Assembly: GCF_003627795.1 (NCBI RefSeq)
Contig: NZ_CP032686.1
Location: forward strand, 248,001-312,000
Source: Rhizobium sp. CCGE531
GTDB lineage: Bacteria > Pseudomonadota > Alphaproteobacteria > Rhizobiales > Rhizobiaceae
DNA length: 64,000 bases
Direction: 5' to 3'
Shown: in pieces, positions 25,229 to 33,735 of the stretch
Layout of the letters: every line of letters starts with the position of its first letter
Numbering within the stretch: the stretch's first letter is position 1
Program-made: the position numbers and the translations under genes
Notes under the pieces: generated by a model
Databases searched by the model: none
What the model was told of the DNA's origin: nothing
What the model saw: the letters and a program-made list of their open reading frames with translations, nothing else

Positions 25229-26104
25229 TTGAATACTCAAGCCGCCATTATTCCGCGCCAGCTTCATGTTGGATTGATTGGTGCCGGCATCGGCCGCTCG
25301 CTGACGCCGGCCATGCACATGCGCGAGGGTGAGCATTGCGGCCTGTCCTATCGCTACGATCTCATCGACCTGGATGTTCGTGGCCTTTCCGTGTCGGACC
25401 TGCCGGCTCTCATCGATGAGGCCGAGGCGCAAGGTTTTGCCGGTCTCAACATCACCCATCCCTGCAAACAGGCGGCCGTCGCCCTGATGGACGAGCTGTC
25501 GCCCGATGCGCAGACGCTGCGATCCATCAATACGGTCGTTTTCCAAGGAAGCCGCAGGATCGGCCACAATACCGATTGGTGGGGATTTGCCGAAAGCTTC
25601 CGACGCGGGCTGGCCGGCGTTTCACTCGATCATGTCGTGCAACTGGGTGCCGGCGGCGCCGGCGTTGCCGTTGCCCATGCGGTGGCTGAGATGGGCGTGC
25701 ATTCGATCGAGATATTCGATCTGGACCCCATGCGGGCAAGGGCACTCGTGGATCAGCTCCAGCCGGCACATGCTGACTGCCGCTTCTCGGTTGGCCATAA
25801 TCTTGCCGCGGCCCTGGATGCAGCTGATGGCCTGGTTCACGCAACGCCAACCGGCATGGCCGCCTATCCGGGGCTGCCGCTCGACGCACAGCTTCTATCG
25901 GATCGCCTCTGGGTCGCCGAGATCGTCTATTTCCCGATCGAAACCGAATTGGTAACGCTCGCAAAGAAAAAGGGATGCCGCGTGCTCGATGGCGGCGGCA
26001 TGGCGGTATTCCAGGCGGTGAAGGCTTTCGAATTGTTCACGGGCATCCGTCCGACGGCCGAGCGTATGATGCAGCACTTCAATTCTCTGCGCTCCATAAT
26101 CTGA
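25229..26104 (+). CDS. Shikimate/quinate dehydrogenase (AroE/YdiB family)
   Basis: The 291-residue product has the two domains of shikimate dehydrogenases. The substrate part shows GLIGAGIGRSLTPAMH (catalytic SxT-like site), NITHPCKQAAVALMDE (catalytic Lys) and INTVVF. The NAD(P) part shows QLGAGGAGVAVAHAVAEMG and NTDWWG. It interconverts shikimate or quinate with the 3-dehydro compound, feeding quiC. This is a catabolic paralogue rather than the housekeeping AroE, as the regulon shows. The start is a TTG with GGGAGG before it; no better start is present. Confidence 0.88.
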   Translation: MNTQAAIIPRQLHVGLIGAGIGRSLTPAMHMREGEHCGLSYRYDLIDLDVRGLSVSDLPALIDEAEAQGFAGLNITHPCKQAAVALMDELSPDAQTLRSINTVVFQGSRRIGHNTDWWGFAESFRRGLAGVSLDHVVQLGAGGAGVAVAHAVAEMGVHSIEIFDLDPMRARALVDQLQPAHADCRFSVGHNLAAALDAADGLVHATPTGMAAYPGLPLDAQLLSDRLWVAEIVYFPIETELVTLAKKKGCRVLDGGGMAVFQAVKAFELFTGIRPTAERMMQHFNSLRSII

Positions 26105-26183
26105 CGACTGGATGGCCTCCCGTCCGCCGTGGGCTGAAGCATCTCCTTTGCCAAATTTTGCCATTGCAGCTATAGCGATTTGC

Positions 26184-26255
26184 ATGAGTACGATGAACAT
26201 TTCTCTGCCCGAACATCTTAAGACCTTCGTCGACGAGCAGGTGGCGGGCTGCTAA
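26184..26255 (+). pseudogene. ParD-type antitoxin stub
   Basis: A 23-residue frame reads MSTMNISLPEHLKTFVDEQV then AGC and a stop. This is the N-terminal ribbon-helix of ParD-family antitoxins, whose normal form continues for about 60 more residues. The partner ParE toxin gene is absent. It is a stub left by a deletion, next to an IS3 remnant. Confidence 0.7.
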
Positions 26256-26375
26256 CGATTTGCTCCAACGATGGACATAAAGCTCTCAGATCTGAAACTC
26301 CGGTCGACGCTCCTGATGGCGCGCTCCCGATAGACAGGTGTCAGAAGGCCGCCAACAAACCGCGCTGTCCGGAGA

Positions 26376-26654
26376 TCAGTTTCGCCCGTTCGATGTCTTT
26401 GCCAGCATCTCGCTCAGCGTTGCCGCCGAGAGCATGGCTTCGGCCAAAAGCTTCTTGAGCTTCTGGTTCTCTTCCTCCAGCGCTCTCACCCTTTTGGTGT
26501 CGAGACCTGCATTTCCAAACTGCAGGGATTGCCACCGATAGAAGGTCGGCTCACTGATGCCGTGTCTATGGCAAACATCTGCCACCTTCACTCCAGCTTG
26601 GTGCTCTTTCAGAATGCCAGTAATCTGGTCGTCGTCGAATTTTCTCTTGCCCAT
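26376..26654 (-). mobile_element. IS3-family orfA remnant
   Basis: The 92-residue frame reads MGKRKFDDDQITGILKEHQA, VADVCHRHGISEPTFYRWQS and VRALEEENQKLKKLLAEAML: HTH plus leucine-zipper of IS3/IS407-type OrfA. The end differs from full copies and no OrfB (DDE part) follows; 120 bases later the sequence is unrelated. Element ends were not found. It lies eight bases past the end of the secretion adaptor gene. Confidence 0.8.
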
Positions 26655-26661
26655 CACCGCT

Positions 26662-28107
26662 TCAGTCCTCACGAAATGCTCTGTTGAAGCTGTCAAGAAG
26701 TGGTCTGACGGCATAGAAGGCCACGCTGCTTTTGCCCGTTTCGATCAGTGCCTGTGCGGGCATGCCCGCGACCAGTTCGACATCACTCATTTTCGCCAGC
26801 CGCTCGTCCGTTACACGGATTGTCGCTGCAAAGTAGGGCTGGCCGCTCTGCGCATCGGTGAGGCGGTCCGCTGATACATACTCGACCCGGCCTTTCAGGA
26901 GTGGAACGCGCCGCTGATTGTATGGAAGGAGGTGAACCTGTGCCTCGAGCCCCGCATGGACGAGATTGATGTCTTCCGGTCTGAGGTGGGCAGACACGAT
27001 AAGACGATCGGCGCGCGGGAGAAGATCGACGAGCGGTTCGCCCGCGCCGATCACCCCACCGGCTGTATGGATGCGCAGGTTCATGATTGTTCCATCGTCG
27101 GGCGCACGGATATCGGTCCTTGAAAGTTGGTCGTCGATCGCCCGCAAGCGTTCGCGCAACTGCATGATCTGGCTTTCCGTATCGCGCATGCCTTGTGCGA
27201 CTTCGCTCAACCGGTCGCTCTCGAGCTTTGCGAGATCGGCCTGTGACTCGCTGATCACCTGGTAGGCGCGAGAGATCTGCGCCTCTACTTGACCCTGCTG
27301 GCCATCCAGGTCTGCTTTTTCCCGCTGGAGGTTGAGAAGTCTGCTCTTTCTTTCCAGTCCTTTGGCGCTGAGGAGCGTAACCTGATCCAGTTCTTCCTGC
27401 GAGATCGCGGCTCTATCGGTCAGTGCTGCCTTCTGCGCGCCAAGTCCGACGATTTCCTGCCGCACCTGCGCGATTTTTTCATTGGTGATCCCGACTTCCG
27501 CCTGCATGACCCGGCGCCGCGCTTCGAAGATTTTCTGTTGCCCGGTCAGAATCTCGCTGACCGAAGGATCTCTGTCCATTGCCGCCCTGAGGTCTTGCGG
27601 ATAGGCGACATGGTCGCCGCCTGTCTGCTCCACAAGCAGACGGGCGCGGCTTGCTTCGGCGTCCCAAAGTTGCCCTTGAATGCTGTCGCGCTCCGAACGA
27701 GACTTCGTATCGTCGAGTTTTATAATGATTTGCCCGGCCGTGACCGCATCGCCGTTTTTGACGAGTATCCGTTGCACAATTCCGCCTTCCAGATGCTGAA
27801 TGGTCTTACGGCTGGACTCCGGTTCGATAACGCCCGGTGCAATCGCAGCGCTCTTCAGCGGCGCCAGAACCGACCAGATTCCCAATCCGACTATGAAGAT
27901 GCCGATCAACAGGTTACCTGTCCAAATGACGCCTCTGAGCCTCGGCATGGGCGAAGGGGGCGCAGGTCCGCGCTGCTTCAACTCGTTTACTGGCGAATAG
28001 GCCGCCTGTCGCGCGGCTGTGGCTGCCGATTGCTGAGCGAGCCGCTGGCTCGTCCTTGACGAATTTGAAAATCCCGCCGGCATTGCGTCCAGTCGAACAA
28101 GGGTCAT
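26662..28107 (-). CDS. Type I secretion membrane fusion protein (HlyD/PrsE family)
   Basis: The 481-residue product has a cytoplasmic N-terminus, one membrane helix near residues 60-80 (WTGNLLIGIFIVGLGIWSVL), a lipoyl-like hairpin (GGIVQRILVKNGDAVTAGQI), a long coiled-coil region (about 140-330) and a beta-barrel with GMPAQALIETG. That is the adaptor bridging the inner-membrane ABC exporter to an outer-membrane channel. The start at 28107 has GGGAGGA eight bases upstream. No TolC gene is nearby, so a housekeeping channel is probably shared. It is 13 bases behind the ABC gene. Confidence 0.93.
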   Translation of the reverse strand: MTLVRLDAMPAGFSNSSRTSQRLAQQSAATAARQAAYSPVNELKQRGPAPPSPMPRLRGVIWTGNLLIGIFIVGLGIWSVLAPLKSAAIAPGVIEPESSRKTIQHLEGGIVQRILVKNGDAVTAGQIIIKLDDTKSRSERDSIQGQLWDAEASRARLLVEQTGGDHVAYPQDLRAAMDRDPSVSEILTGQQKIFEARRRVMQAEVGITNEKIAQVRQEIVGLGAQKAALTDRAAISQEELDQVTLLSAKGLERKSRLLNLQREKADLDGQQGQVEAQISRAYQVISESQADLAKLESDRLSEVAQGMRDTESQIMQLRERLRAIDDQLSRTDIRAPDDGTIMNLRIHTAGGVIGAGEPLVDLLPRADRLIVSAHLRPEDINLVHAGLEAQVHLLPYNQRRVPLLKGRVEYVSADRLTDAQSGQPYFAATIRVTDERLAKMSDVELVAGMPAQALIETGKSSVAFYAVRPLLDSFNRAFRED

Positions 28108-28120
28108 GGCAGCGTCCTCC

Positions 28121-29836
28121 CTACGTTCCCGTTCGCGATGATGGTTGAAGATAAGTTTCATAAATCTGTTCGCTATCGCCGAAGGCAGCCACCGTCCCGT
28201 TGCGCATAATGGCAATCTTGTTGGTGACGGGCAGGATTCCCATCCGGTGAGTTATGATAACGACGGTCATCCCCCTGGATTTCATGCGCTCGATCGCCTT
28301 GAACAGCATGCGTTCGCCGTCATAATCCAGGCTCGAGTTCGGATCGTCGAGAACGATAAGAGACGGATTTCCATAGGCCGCCCGTGCCAGCCCCAGCTGT
28401 TGGCGCTGAGCTCGAAGGAGCAGGTTTCCGCCTTCGCCGATATTGGTCTCGTAGCCCTGGGGCAGCCGCATGATCGCCTCGTGCAATCCAACCAGCTTCG
28501 CGGCGTCGATCGCTTTGACGGGATCTCCTCCGTCCAGCCGGCCTATCACATCCTTGATTGCTCCGCCGAAGAGTTCGATGTCCTGCGGCAGGTATCCGAC
28601 GTGGTGGGTCCCCCCGCAAAGACGCAGAGCTGAGATATCTACCCCACCAAGAAGAGCACATCCGCTCGTTGCTTGCACAACGCCGGCCATGACGCGACCC
28701 AGTGTCGATTTTCCCGACCCCGACGGGCCGATGAGCGCTACGCAATCACCCGGCGCGAGGCGCAATGTGATGCCAGTCAATATTTGCCTGTTGGCGAATG
28801 GCTGAATATAGCTGACGTTATCGAGAACGAGGCCATTGGGTTCCGGTTGCGGCACCGTTCGGGCATCGTGTTCCGATGCAACGGCGATCAGCATTCCGTT
28901 CAAGCGATTGAAGGCATTCCGCGCAAACGTAAAGGAGCGCCATGCACCTATTGCACCCTCGATTGGTGCGAGCCCGCGCCCGAGCAGCAAGCTTGCAACG
29001 AAGATGATTCCGGGACTGCTGTTGCTCGCAAGCACCAGCCATGTAGCGCATCCCATCATCAGGATTTGCGCGAGCGTGCGGATTGCTTTGGAGAAACCGA
29101 GAATGATCTCCGTTCGATGCATCGCGCTGTCCTGCGCCCTTCTTGCCATTTCCGCATCGCGATATACGACCAGCGCTGCGCCATACTGCATGCCCATGGC
29201 CCGGATCACCTCGATGTTTTTGAGGGCGCTCGCAAATCGCAGGTAGCTCCTCGAAAGGGCAAGATTGGCGCGGCCAAGCGGCTCTCGCGTCGCCAGTTCC
29301 GTCAGGAACGCAAACAGCAGAAGTGCCACTGCGCTCAGAAGACCGATGGTCCCCAGCAGCGGATGAACAAGAAAGAGCAGGAGGAGGAAGACCGGCGCCC
29401 AGGGAACGTCAAAAAAAAGGGAGCTGGCCGGTGAATCGAGGAACTGGCGTAATGCGGCCAGGTCCCTGTAGCATTCCGTGGCGGCTCCTGCTTCGGCGCG
29501 AGCGGCATATTCGAATGATGCGGTGAGCACCATCGGCCGCAGCCTGTGATCCAGCCAGCTGCCGATGCGCGAAAGAGCTGCCCTGCGCACGATATCCAGC
29601 GTGGACCCGACCAACACGGCCATGGCGATGATCATCGTCAGCATCAGAAGCGTGTCAGCGCTTCGGCTCGACAAGACCCTGTCATAGATCTGCAGGAGAT
29701 AGATGGAAGGCGCCAGAAGAAAAAGATTGTAGCCGCAGCTATAGAGGAAAACCAAACCGAATGCTCCGGCACAAGCCCGGAGCGCAGCAACGAGCTGCGT
29801 CTGTGGGCGCGATAGCTTTGCGGAAAGCGTTGCCAT
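28121..29836 (-). CDS. Type I secretion ABC exporter with altered ABC signature (PrtD/PrsD-like)
   Basis: The 571-residue product has a six-helix membrane domain (residues 20-320; YNLFLLAPSIYLLQIYDRVL is typical of the family) and an ATPase domain. Walker A GPSGSGKS, Q loop YLPQDIELFGG and switch His IITHR are intact. The signature motif, normally LSGGQ, reads LLRAQ (in GNLLLRAQRQQLGLARA), and the Walker B Glu is Asp (LIVLDDPNSSLD). The C-terminus lacks the usual long tail. It may be slow or need special handling, or be partly impaired. A stem-loop separates it from the upstream substrate gene. Confidence 0.9.
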   Translation of the reverse strand: MATLSAKLSRPQTQLVAALRACAGAFGLVFLYSCGYNLFLLAPSIYLLQIYDRVLSSRSADTLLMLTMIIAMAVLVGSTLDIVRRAALSRIGSWLDHRLRPMVLTASFEYAARAEAGAATECYRDLAALRQFLDSPASSLFFDVPWAPVFLLLLFLVHPLLGTIGLLSAVALLLFAFLTELATREPLGRANLALSRSYLRFASALKNIEVIRAMGMQYGAALVVYRDAEMARRAQDSAMHRTEIILGFSKAIRTLAQILMMGCATWLVLASNSSPGIIFVASLLLGRGLAPIEGAIGAWRSFTFARNAFNRLNGMLIAVASEHDARTVPQPEPNGLVLDNVSYIQPFANRQILTGITLRLAPGDCVALIGPSGSGKSTLGRVMAGVVQATSGCALLGGVDISALRLCGGTHHVGYLPQDIELFGGAIKDVIGRLDGGDPVKAIDAAKLVGLHEAIMRLPQGYETNIGEGGNLLLRAQRQQLGLARAAYGNPSLIVLDDPNSSLDYDGERMLFKAIERMKSRGMTVVIITHRMGILPVTNKIAIMRNGTVAAFGDSEQIYETYLQPSSRTGT

Positions 29837-29897
29837 TATCAGATCTCGCTGCATTTGATACTGACAAGAAGAGGCTACTGGCTGGTTTCTCAACCTA

Positions 29898-29929
29898 TGA
29901 GGGTCGCCGGCAGAAGCCGGCGACCCTCA
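29898..29929. promoter_or_regulatory. 14-bp stem-loop between substrate and exporter genes
   Basis: TGAGGGTCGCCGGC, loop AGAA, GCCGGCGACCCTCA: a perfect 14-base stem with a tetraloop. It lies 11 bases after the end of the Gly-rich gene and before the ABC exporter on the minus strand. No T-run follows. In secretion operons such a hairpin often lets the substrate be made in larger amounts than the exporter, by stabilising the first part of the message or stopping part of the polymerases. Confidence 0.65.
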
Positions 29930-29939
29930 GGATCTGAGT

Positions 29940-30515
29940 TCATGAGCCAAGATGGCTGAGATCGATATGACCGAAGTCGTTTGCGAAATGATCGAGAGCG
30001 TTGTTCACCGTCGTCGTTTCCGGATCCGTGTGAACCAATGCTGACGAGATATCGCCGCCCCGAGCCATGTTCCCGTTACCGCCGTTGCCGCCGACGCCTG
30101 CGAGGATGGTGGCATGCTGATCAGCCAGAAGCTGCGTATATTGTGTCGCGGTCGTAGCGGCACTCACCGCGGCCACGTCGCCGCCGCTCGAGTTTCCTTG
30201 ATTGCCGTCGGAGTGGGAATCTCCCCCCGCGCCGCCGGCGCCGGTGTTCGTGACCGAGGCCAGGAAACCGTTCTGGGCCTGAGCAAAGCCACCAGTTCCG
30301 CCAGTGCCGGCGCCCCAATCTGCTGTCTGCCAAACATGATCGCCGTTGTGCAGATCGGTGGATGCTCCTTCGACCGTTTGCACATTGGCGACATGCGCGA
30401 CCGGGTTGTAGTCAATATTCCCATAGTTGTAGCCACCACCACCGTTGCCGGCATTCGCGTCGCCAGCATCCGGGTTATTGAGTTGAATCGTGTCAGACAT
30501 TAGTGGAATAGGCAT
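29940..30515 (-). CDS. Gly/Asn-rich protein, probable type I secretion substrate
   Basis: The 191-residue product has no signal peptide. It is Gly, Asn, Asp and Ala rich (GGTGGFAQAQNGFLASVTNT, GGAGGDSHSDGNQGNSSGGD). Near residues 135-160 it has DQHATILAGVGGNGGNGN, which is the same module ending found four times in the protein at 31120. The C-terminus NALDHFANDFGHIDLSHLGS has the acidic-hydrophobic look of a type I export signal. It is the first gene of the exporter operon, with AAGGAGGGA before its ATG. No RTX nonapeptide is present. Function unknown. Confidence 0.7.
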   Translation of the reverse strand: MPIPLMSDTIQLNNPDAGDANAGNGGGGYNYGNIDYNPVAHVANVQTVEGASTDLHNGDHVWQTADWGAGTGGTGGFAQAQNGFLASVTNTGAGGAGGDSHSDGNQGNSSGGDVAAVSAATTATQYTQLLADQHATILAGVGGNGGNGNMARGGDISSALVHTDPETTTVNNALDHFANDFGHIDLSHLGS

Positions 30516-31119
30516 TGATGTCCCTCCTTCTACTTCGTTTCGTCCGGGTTTCTTCTACGGCGTGGGTATCCAGCATCTCATCGCCAGCCAATACAACCAC
30601 AGGTAAATACTACCCGCAATTTGAATTGCGAGCTATCTAGCTATTCGGCGATGTTCCTTCGGGCGTATGGTTGGAGGCGACGGAGCGTTATTCTGACTTA
30701 GCAGTTGGTGATTTGGCGCGGGATCGCGTGATCATCATCATGTCTGCGACCCGGTCGAAGCGACGCCGTTTTTCGAAGCAAGGGCCGCCCAAGCGAACCG
30801 GCTGAATTCCGGGATTCTGATCGGGCTGCGCTTGGCGGAGGAGATCCTGTTCGGGACCGAAAAAACTAGTGTGTTCCGGCGCGAAAATGGGGTGCACGAT
30901 GTCGAACCTGTAATCCAAAATTGGACTTAGTGGCCTCAAACGCGCACAGCGGGGCGCTGAATCCATGACAGCCAAATGGCTACAGAGCTAGCCAATCGGA
31001 TGTAGACGAATTGCAGGCTCTGTTTTTCTCACCTTCAGATGCACAATGCCCTGAACAATTCGGGCGGCATATGCTGCCCGCTTGGTGGACCTGCGGTTGA
31101 TCGTGGAATGGAGACGGTA
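30516..31119. other. Divergent promoter region of the two Gly-rich genes
   Basis: About 600 bases with no credible gene. A 95-codon minus-strand frame at 30688 does not have a natural composition. An inverted repeat CGCAATT-TG-AATTGCG lies at 30615-30630 and may be an operator. Both neighbouring genes point outward from here, so their promoters should be in this stretch. Confidence 0.5.
30615..30630. promoter_or_regulatory. Inverted repeat before the Gly-rich/exporter operon
   Basis: Arms CGCAATT and AATTGCG are separated by two bases. It sits 100 bases upstream of the minus-strand substrate gene. The arms pair perfectly; no consensus is known to me. Confidence 0.3.
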
Positions 31120-32205
31120 ATGACGGAAATTCGTCCCTTATCGGAAGACTTGCCCAAAACAGGCACCGATCAAAACCTCGCCTCCAATTCGGCTGCGGGG
31201 CATCTGGCGCTGGTGCCGACCTGGCTTCCATTGGATGTCGCTTCTGGCCCGATCTACAATTCAGCCGGCAGCGGCGGTGACGGGATAAGCGTAGGCGTGA
31301 TCGACAGCAACGCATTGGCCGTCTTCATGCCCTCCAATGCCGCTATTGCGGGACCTCATTCGAGTGCCGACGCCTTCCAAGGCAATGATGCGCTCATCAA
31401 TCAGCATCCCACCGAAATGGCTGGGATCGGCGGGAATGGCGGAAGCGGCAATGCTGCCATCGGCGGCGGCGACGCCAATCATGCCGGCACCGGGGGCAAT
31501 GGTGTCTTTTACGGTGGTCTCGTAAGCACCGAAGTCGCGCTGTTTGCCCCCGTGAACACCGCGGTGGCGGCGGGCCCCGGCGCAGTGGCCCACTCTGACC
31601 AATCGAACAACGCACTGTTCTTGCAGGGCGCAACCCAGATGGGCGGCATTGGTGGCTCGGGCGGAGACCATAACGTCGCGGGCCATGATGCATCGATGAG
31701 CCCGGGAACTGCACTTACATTTACCGGCGACAATTATGCGGGCCACGGCGGCGGTGGATTTTTCGTCGGCAGCATGGTCGACGTGAGTGTGGCCATCTTC
31801 TCACCGATCAATATCGCCGTGGGCGCCGCGGGCGGATCGGCGGAGGCCCATCAGACAAACAATGCAATTTTTGATCAGGGCACCATGCAGATTGCCGGCA
31901 TGGGCGGCGACGGCGGCGGCTTCAACATGTCGTCGGGGACGATCTTTACCGGCAGTCATGAGGGTGGCGGTGGCGGGATCGGATCGGCAACCGGCAGCAT
32001 GGTAGACGTCAATCTCGCCTATTTCCACCCCATCAACATTGCCGTTCCCGCGGGTGGGACGGCGGACGCCCAACAGATCGATCATGTCCTCTATGATCAG
32101 CATGCGCTTCAGCTGGCCGGCATCGGCGGCCATGGCGGAGGCGGCAACCTCACGGATGCCCATTCGGCTCTCGTGGACGACATTCTGAGCTTCATGCATA
32201 CCTAG
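31120..32205 (+). CDS. Repeat protein, probable type I secretion substrate
   Basis: The 361-residue product has no signal peptide and no Cys. After a 50-residue leader come four imperfect modules at about residues 57-111, 132-185, 214-269 and 290-343. Each reads: hydrophobic strand (VSTEVALFAPVNTAVAAGP, VDVSVAIFSPINIAVGAAG), then A-x-Q-x-N-x-A, then Q-x-x-x-MAGIGGNGGSGN. Gly-rich spacers separate them. The tail ALVDDILSFMHT may be the export signal. It shares the module end with the small protein at 29940 but is on the other strand. ATG 31120 follows GGAGACGGTA. I know no described family for this unit. Confidence 0.75.
   Translation: MTEIRPLSEDLPKTGTDQNLASNSAAGHLALVPTWLPLDVASGPIYNSAGSGGDGISVGVIDSNALAVFMPSNAAIAGPHSSADAFQGNDALINQHPTEMAGIGGNGGSGNAAIGGGDANHAGTGGNGVFYGGLVSTEVALFAPVNTAVAAGPGAVAHSDQSNNALFLQGATQMGGIGGSGGDHNVAGHDASMSPGTALTFTGDNYAGHGGGGFFVGSMVDVSVAIFSPINIAVGAAGGSAEAHQTNNAIFDQGTMQIAGMGGDGGGFNMSSGTIFTGSHEGGGGGIGSATGSMVDVNLAYFHPINIAVPAGGTADAQQIDHVLYDQHALQLAGIGGHGGGGNLTDAHSALVDDILSFMHT
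31288..32148 (+). repeat. Four tandem imperfect ~55-residue coding modules
   Basis: The four modules of the protein at 31120 start at 31288, 31513, 31759 and 31987 (by residue numbers). Conserved positions are the F-x-P-x-N-x-A strand, the Q-x-N-x-A middle and the M/L-x-G-I/M-GG-x-GG-x-x-N end. The DNA identity is low, so they are old duplications held by selection. Confidence 0.65.
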
Positions 32206-32740
32206 CGGATAGCCTCCCCACTTGCATTTCGGAGGCTCAATTGCGCGAAACCATTCTTCCTGCCATTTTTCAAGCCATATGCTGGATCAGTTCCTCTGCT
32301 CGGGCTTTCGCCTCTTGAGCCGATATGGCGAGGAACGCGCTTCATTGATATACCCAACATTCGACCATGACCTTATCGGCATTGTGCTCGATTTCCGCTG
32401 CTTTGAGTTGAGATATGGAATCAAACCCAGGTTGATGGGCAGCTTGTCACATCCAACGACCCTTTCTGTATGGGTTGTAGCAGATCGATTGTCTTTTCAG
32501 TGTGTTTGAAAGCTTTGTTGACTCGCTTGCTGCATGTGAATTCGGCAAGCATTGTAAGATGTACAACGACAAGTCGATTCTAGTATGTTCTCATAGATAG
32601 GTATTTCAACACGTTATACATGCCTTGGTTGTCTATCGCTGAGGTCTCGTAGACTATGAGAATTATCGTGAGAGATAAGACTATTGATATCGAGAATACC
32701 TCTTTTTTCTGTCATGACATGAAGAAAGAGCAGGAATAAT
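32206..32740. other. AT-rich intergenic stretch upstream of LuxR-type regulator
   Basis: About 535 bases, low GC. A 95-codon plus-strand frame begins at 32222 but has random composition and no ribosome site. GAGCAGGAATAAT before 32741 gives the ribosome site of the next gene. Nothing else is clear. Confidence 0.5.
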
Positions 32741-33520
32741 ATGTGTCGCTGTTGGTCTGCAAATTTTCCGGGGAGCACGCAGGTGTCCAACAGTGCTAAA
32801 ACCAAGCGCCCGATGCGGCGCAATGTACCGACTATTGTCGTTATTCAGCATTCTACACTGGCGCGGACGACTGTGGTGAAGCTTCTTGAGCATGAACTCG
32901 CCGGGTGGAATTTTATCGATATGATCTCGACCGAGAGTCTTGATAGAGCTCTTGGAGCTGAGGTGCGTTTGATTGCACTAGATCTGGCCGGCAGAGGTGT
33001 TGAGAGCACAAGCCTGCGTGATGATCTCGCGGCAATTGCTGTACGTTTTCCTGAGGCGCCTATCACATTGCTCTTAGGAACGGATGACGTCAACATAGTC
33101 CGTCAGGCGCTCGAGATGGGCATCCGCGGCTTTTTCTCGACTTCACTTCCCATTGACATTGCCCTTGCCGGTCTCCGCCTCGTTCTGGCAGGAGGAACAT
33201 TCTGCCCGCAGCTATTGGGAGCTGTTGCAAACGGCTCAAACGAGCATACTCCGGCCAGAAATGAGGCCGAAAAAAGCTTGGATGACAGGACGCAGTATTT
33301 GGCGATTGCCGATTTCACTCCCCGCGAGGCGGATGTCCTCGCGGAGTTGCAATGCGGCTGCTCGAATAAGGTAATTGCAGGAAAACTCAATTTGTCGGGG
33401 CATACGGTGAAGATGCATTTGCAACACATAATGCGTAAGTTGCAGGCGCAGAACCGCACTGAGGTGGTTGCCCGCTTGATTCAAAGAGCCACCGGCGGGC
33501 CTGATGCCTCGCCAAGTTAG
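32741..33520 (+). CDS. LuxR-family regulator with degenerate receiver domain
   Basis: The 259-residue product has an N-terminal receiver-like domain (residues 30-150) without the acidic pair and without the conserved Lys, though an Asp is kept at LIALDLAGRG. The C-terminal HTH is intact: LAIADFTPREADVLAELQCG, CSNKVIAGKLNLSGHTVKMH and IMRKLQAQNRTEVVARL. It therefore cannot work as a normal phosphorylated response regulator and may respond to a ligand or to protein level. No kinase lies nearby. It follows the Gly-rich repeat gene and is the natural candidate to control that system. The first ATG is used; a start at MRRNVPT (32816) is possible. Confidence 0.85.
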   Translation: MCRCWSANFPGSTQVSNSAKTKRPMRRNVPTIVVIQHSTLARTTVVKLLEHELAGWNFIDMISTESLDRALGAEVRLIALDLAGRGVESTSLRDDLAAIAVRFPEAPITLLLGTDDVNIVRQALEMGIRGFFSTSLPIDIALAGLRLVLAGGTFCPQLLGAVANGSNEHTPARNEAEKSLDDRTQYLAIADFTPREADVLAELQCGCSNKVIAGKLNLSGHTVKMHLQHIMRKLQAQNRTEVVARLIQRATGGPDASPS

Positions 33521-33735
33521 GCGATGTCGCCCGTTCGGGGGAACCGTCGCAATGTTTTGGTTGGGTTTCGGAGCACGGTTTGACCCCACATAGACGCCGA
33601 GGATTGCTCCCTGACTCGCAACCTTGCCACAAACTTCGCCGGGTCTTCCCGTGGGATGCGGGGCGCCTCCTTAAGAGGTGCCCTGCTTGGGTTCTGGCGC
33701 GAGATGAGCCTGGCCGCGGTGCGGTTGATCGTGCA

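Noticed and set aside
26341..26541. Small frames around the IS3 remnant
   Set aside because: Both overlap the OrfA remnant in other frames or strands and show no domain or ribosome site.
28673..29434. Plus-strand frame of 253 codons inside the exporter gene
   Set aside because: Antisense shadow of the ABC exporter with random composition.
30615..30630. Inverted repeat as a rho-independent terminator
   Set aside because: Seven-base arms with a two-base gap make no stable loop and no T-run follows; treated as a possible operator.
32222..32509. 95-codon plus-strand frame before the LuxR-type regulator
   Set aside because: Random composition with many Cys, Phe and Ser, no ribosome site, no family.
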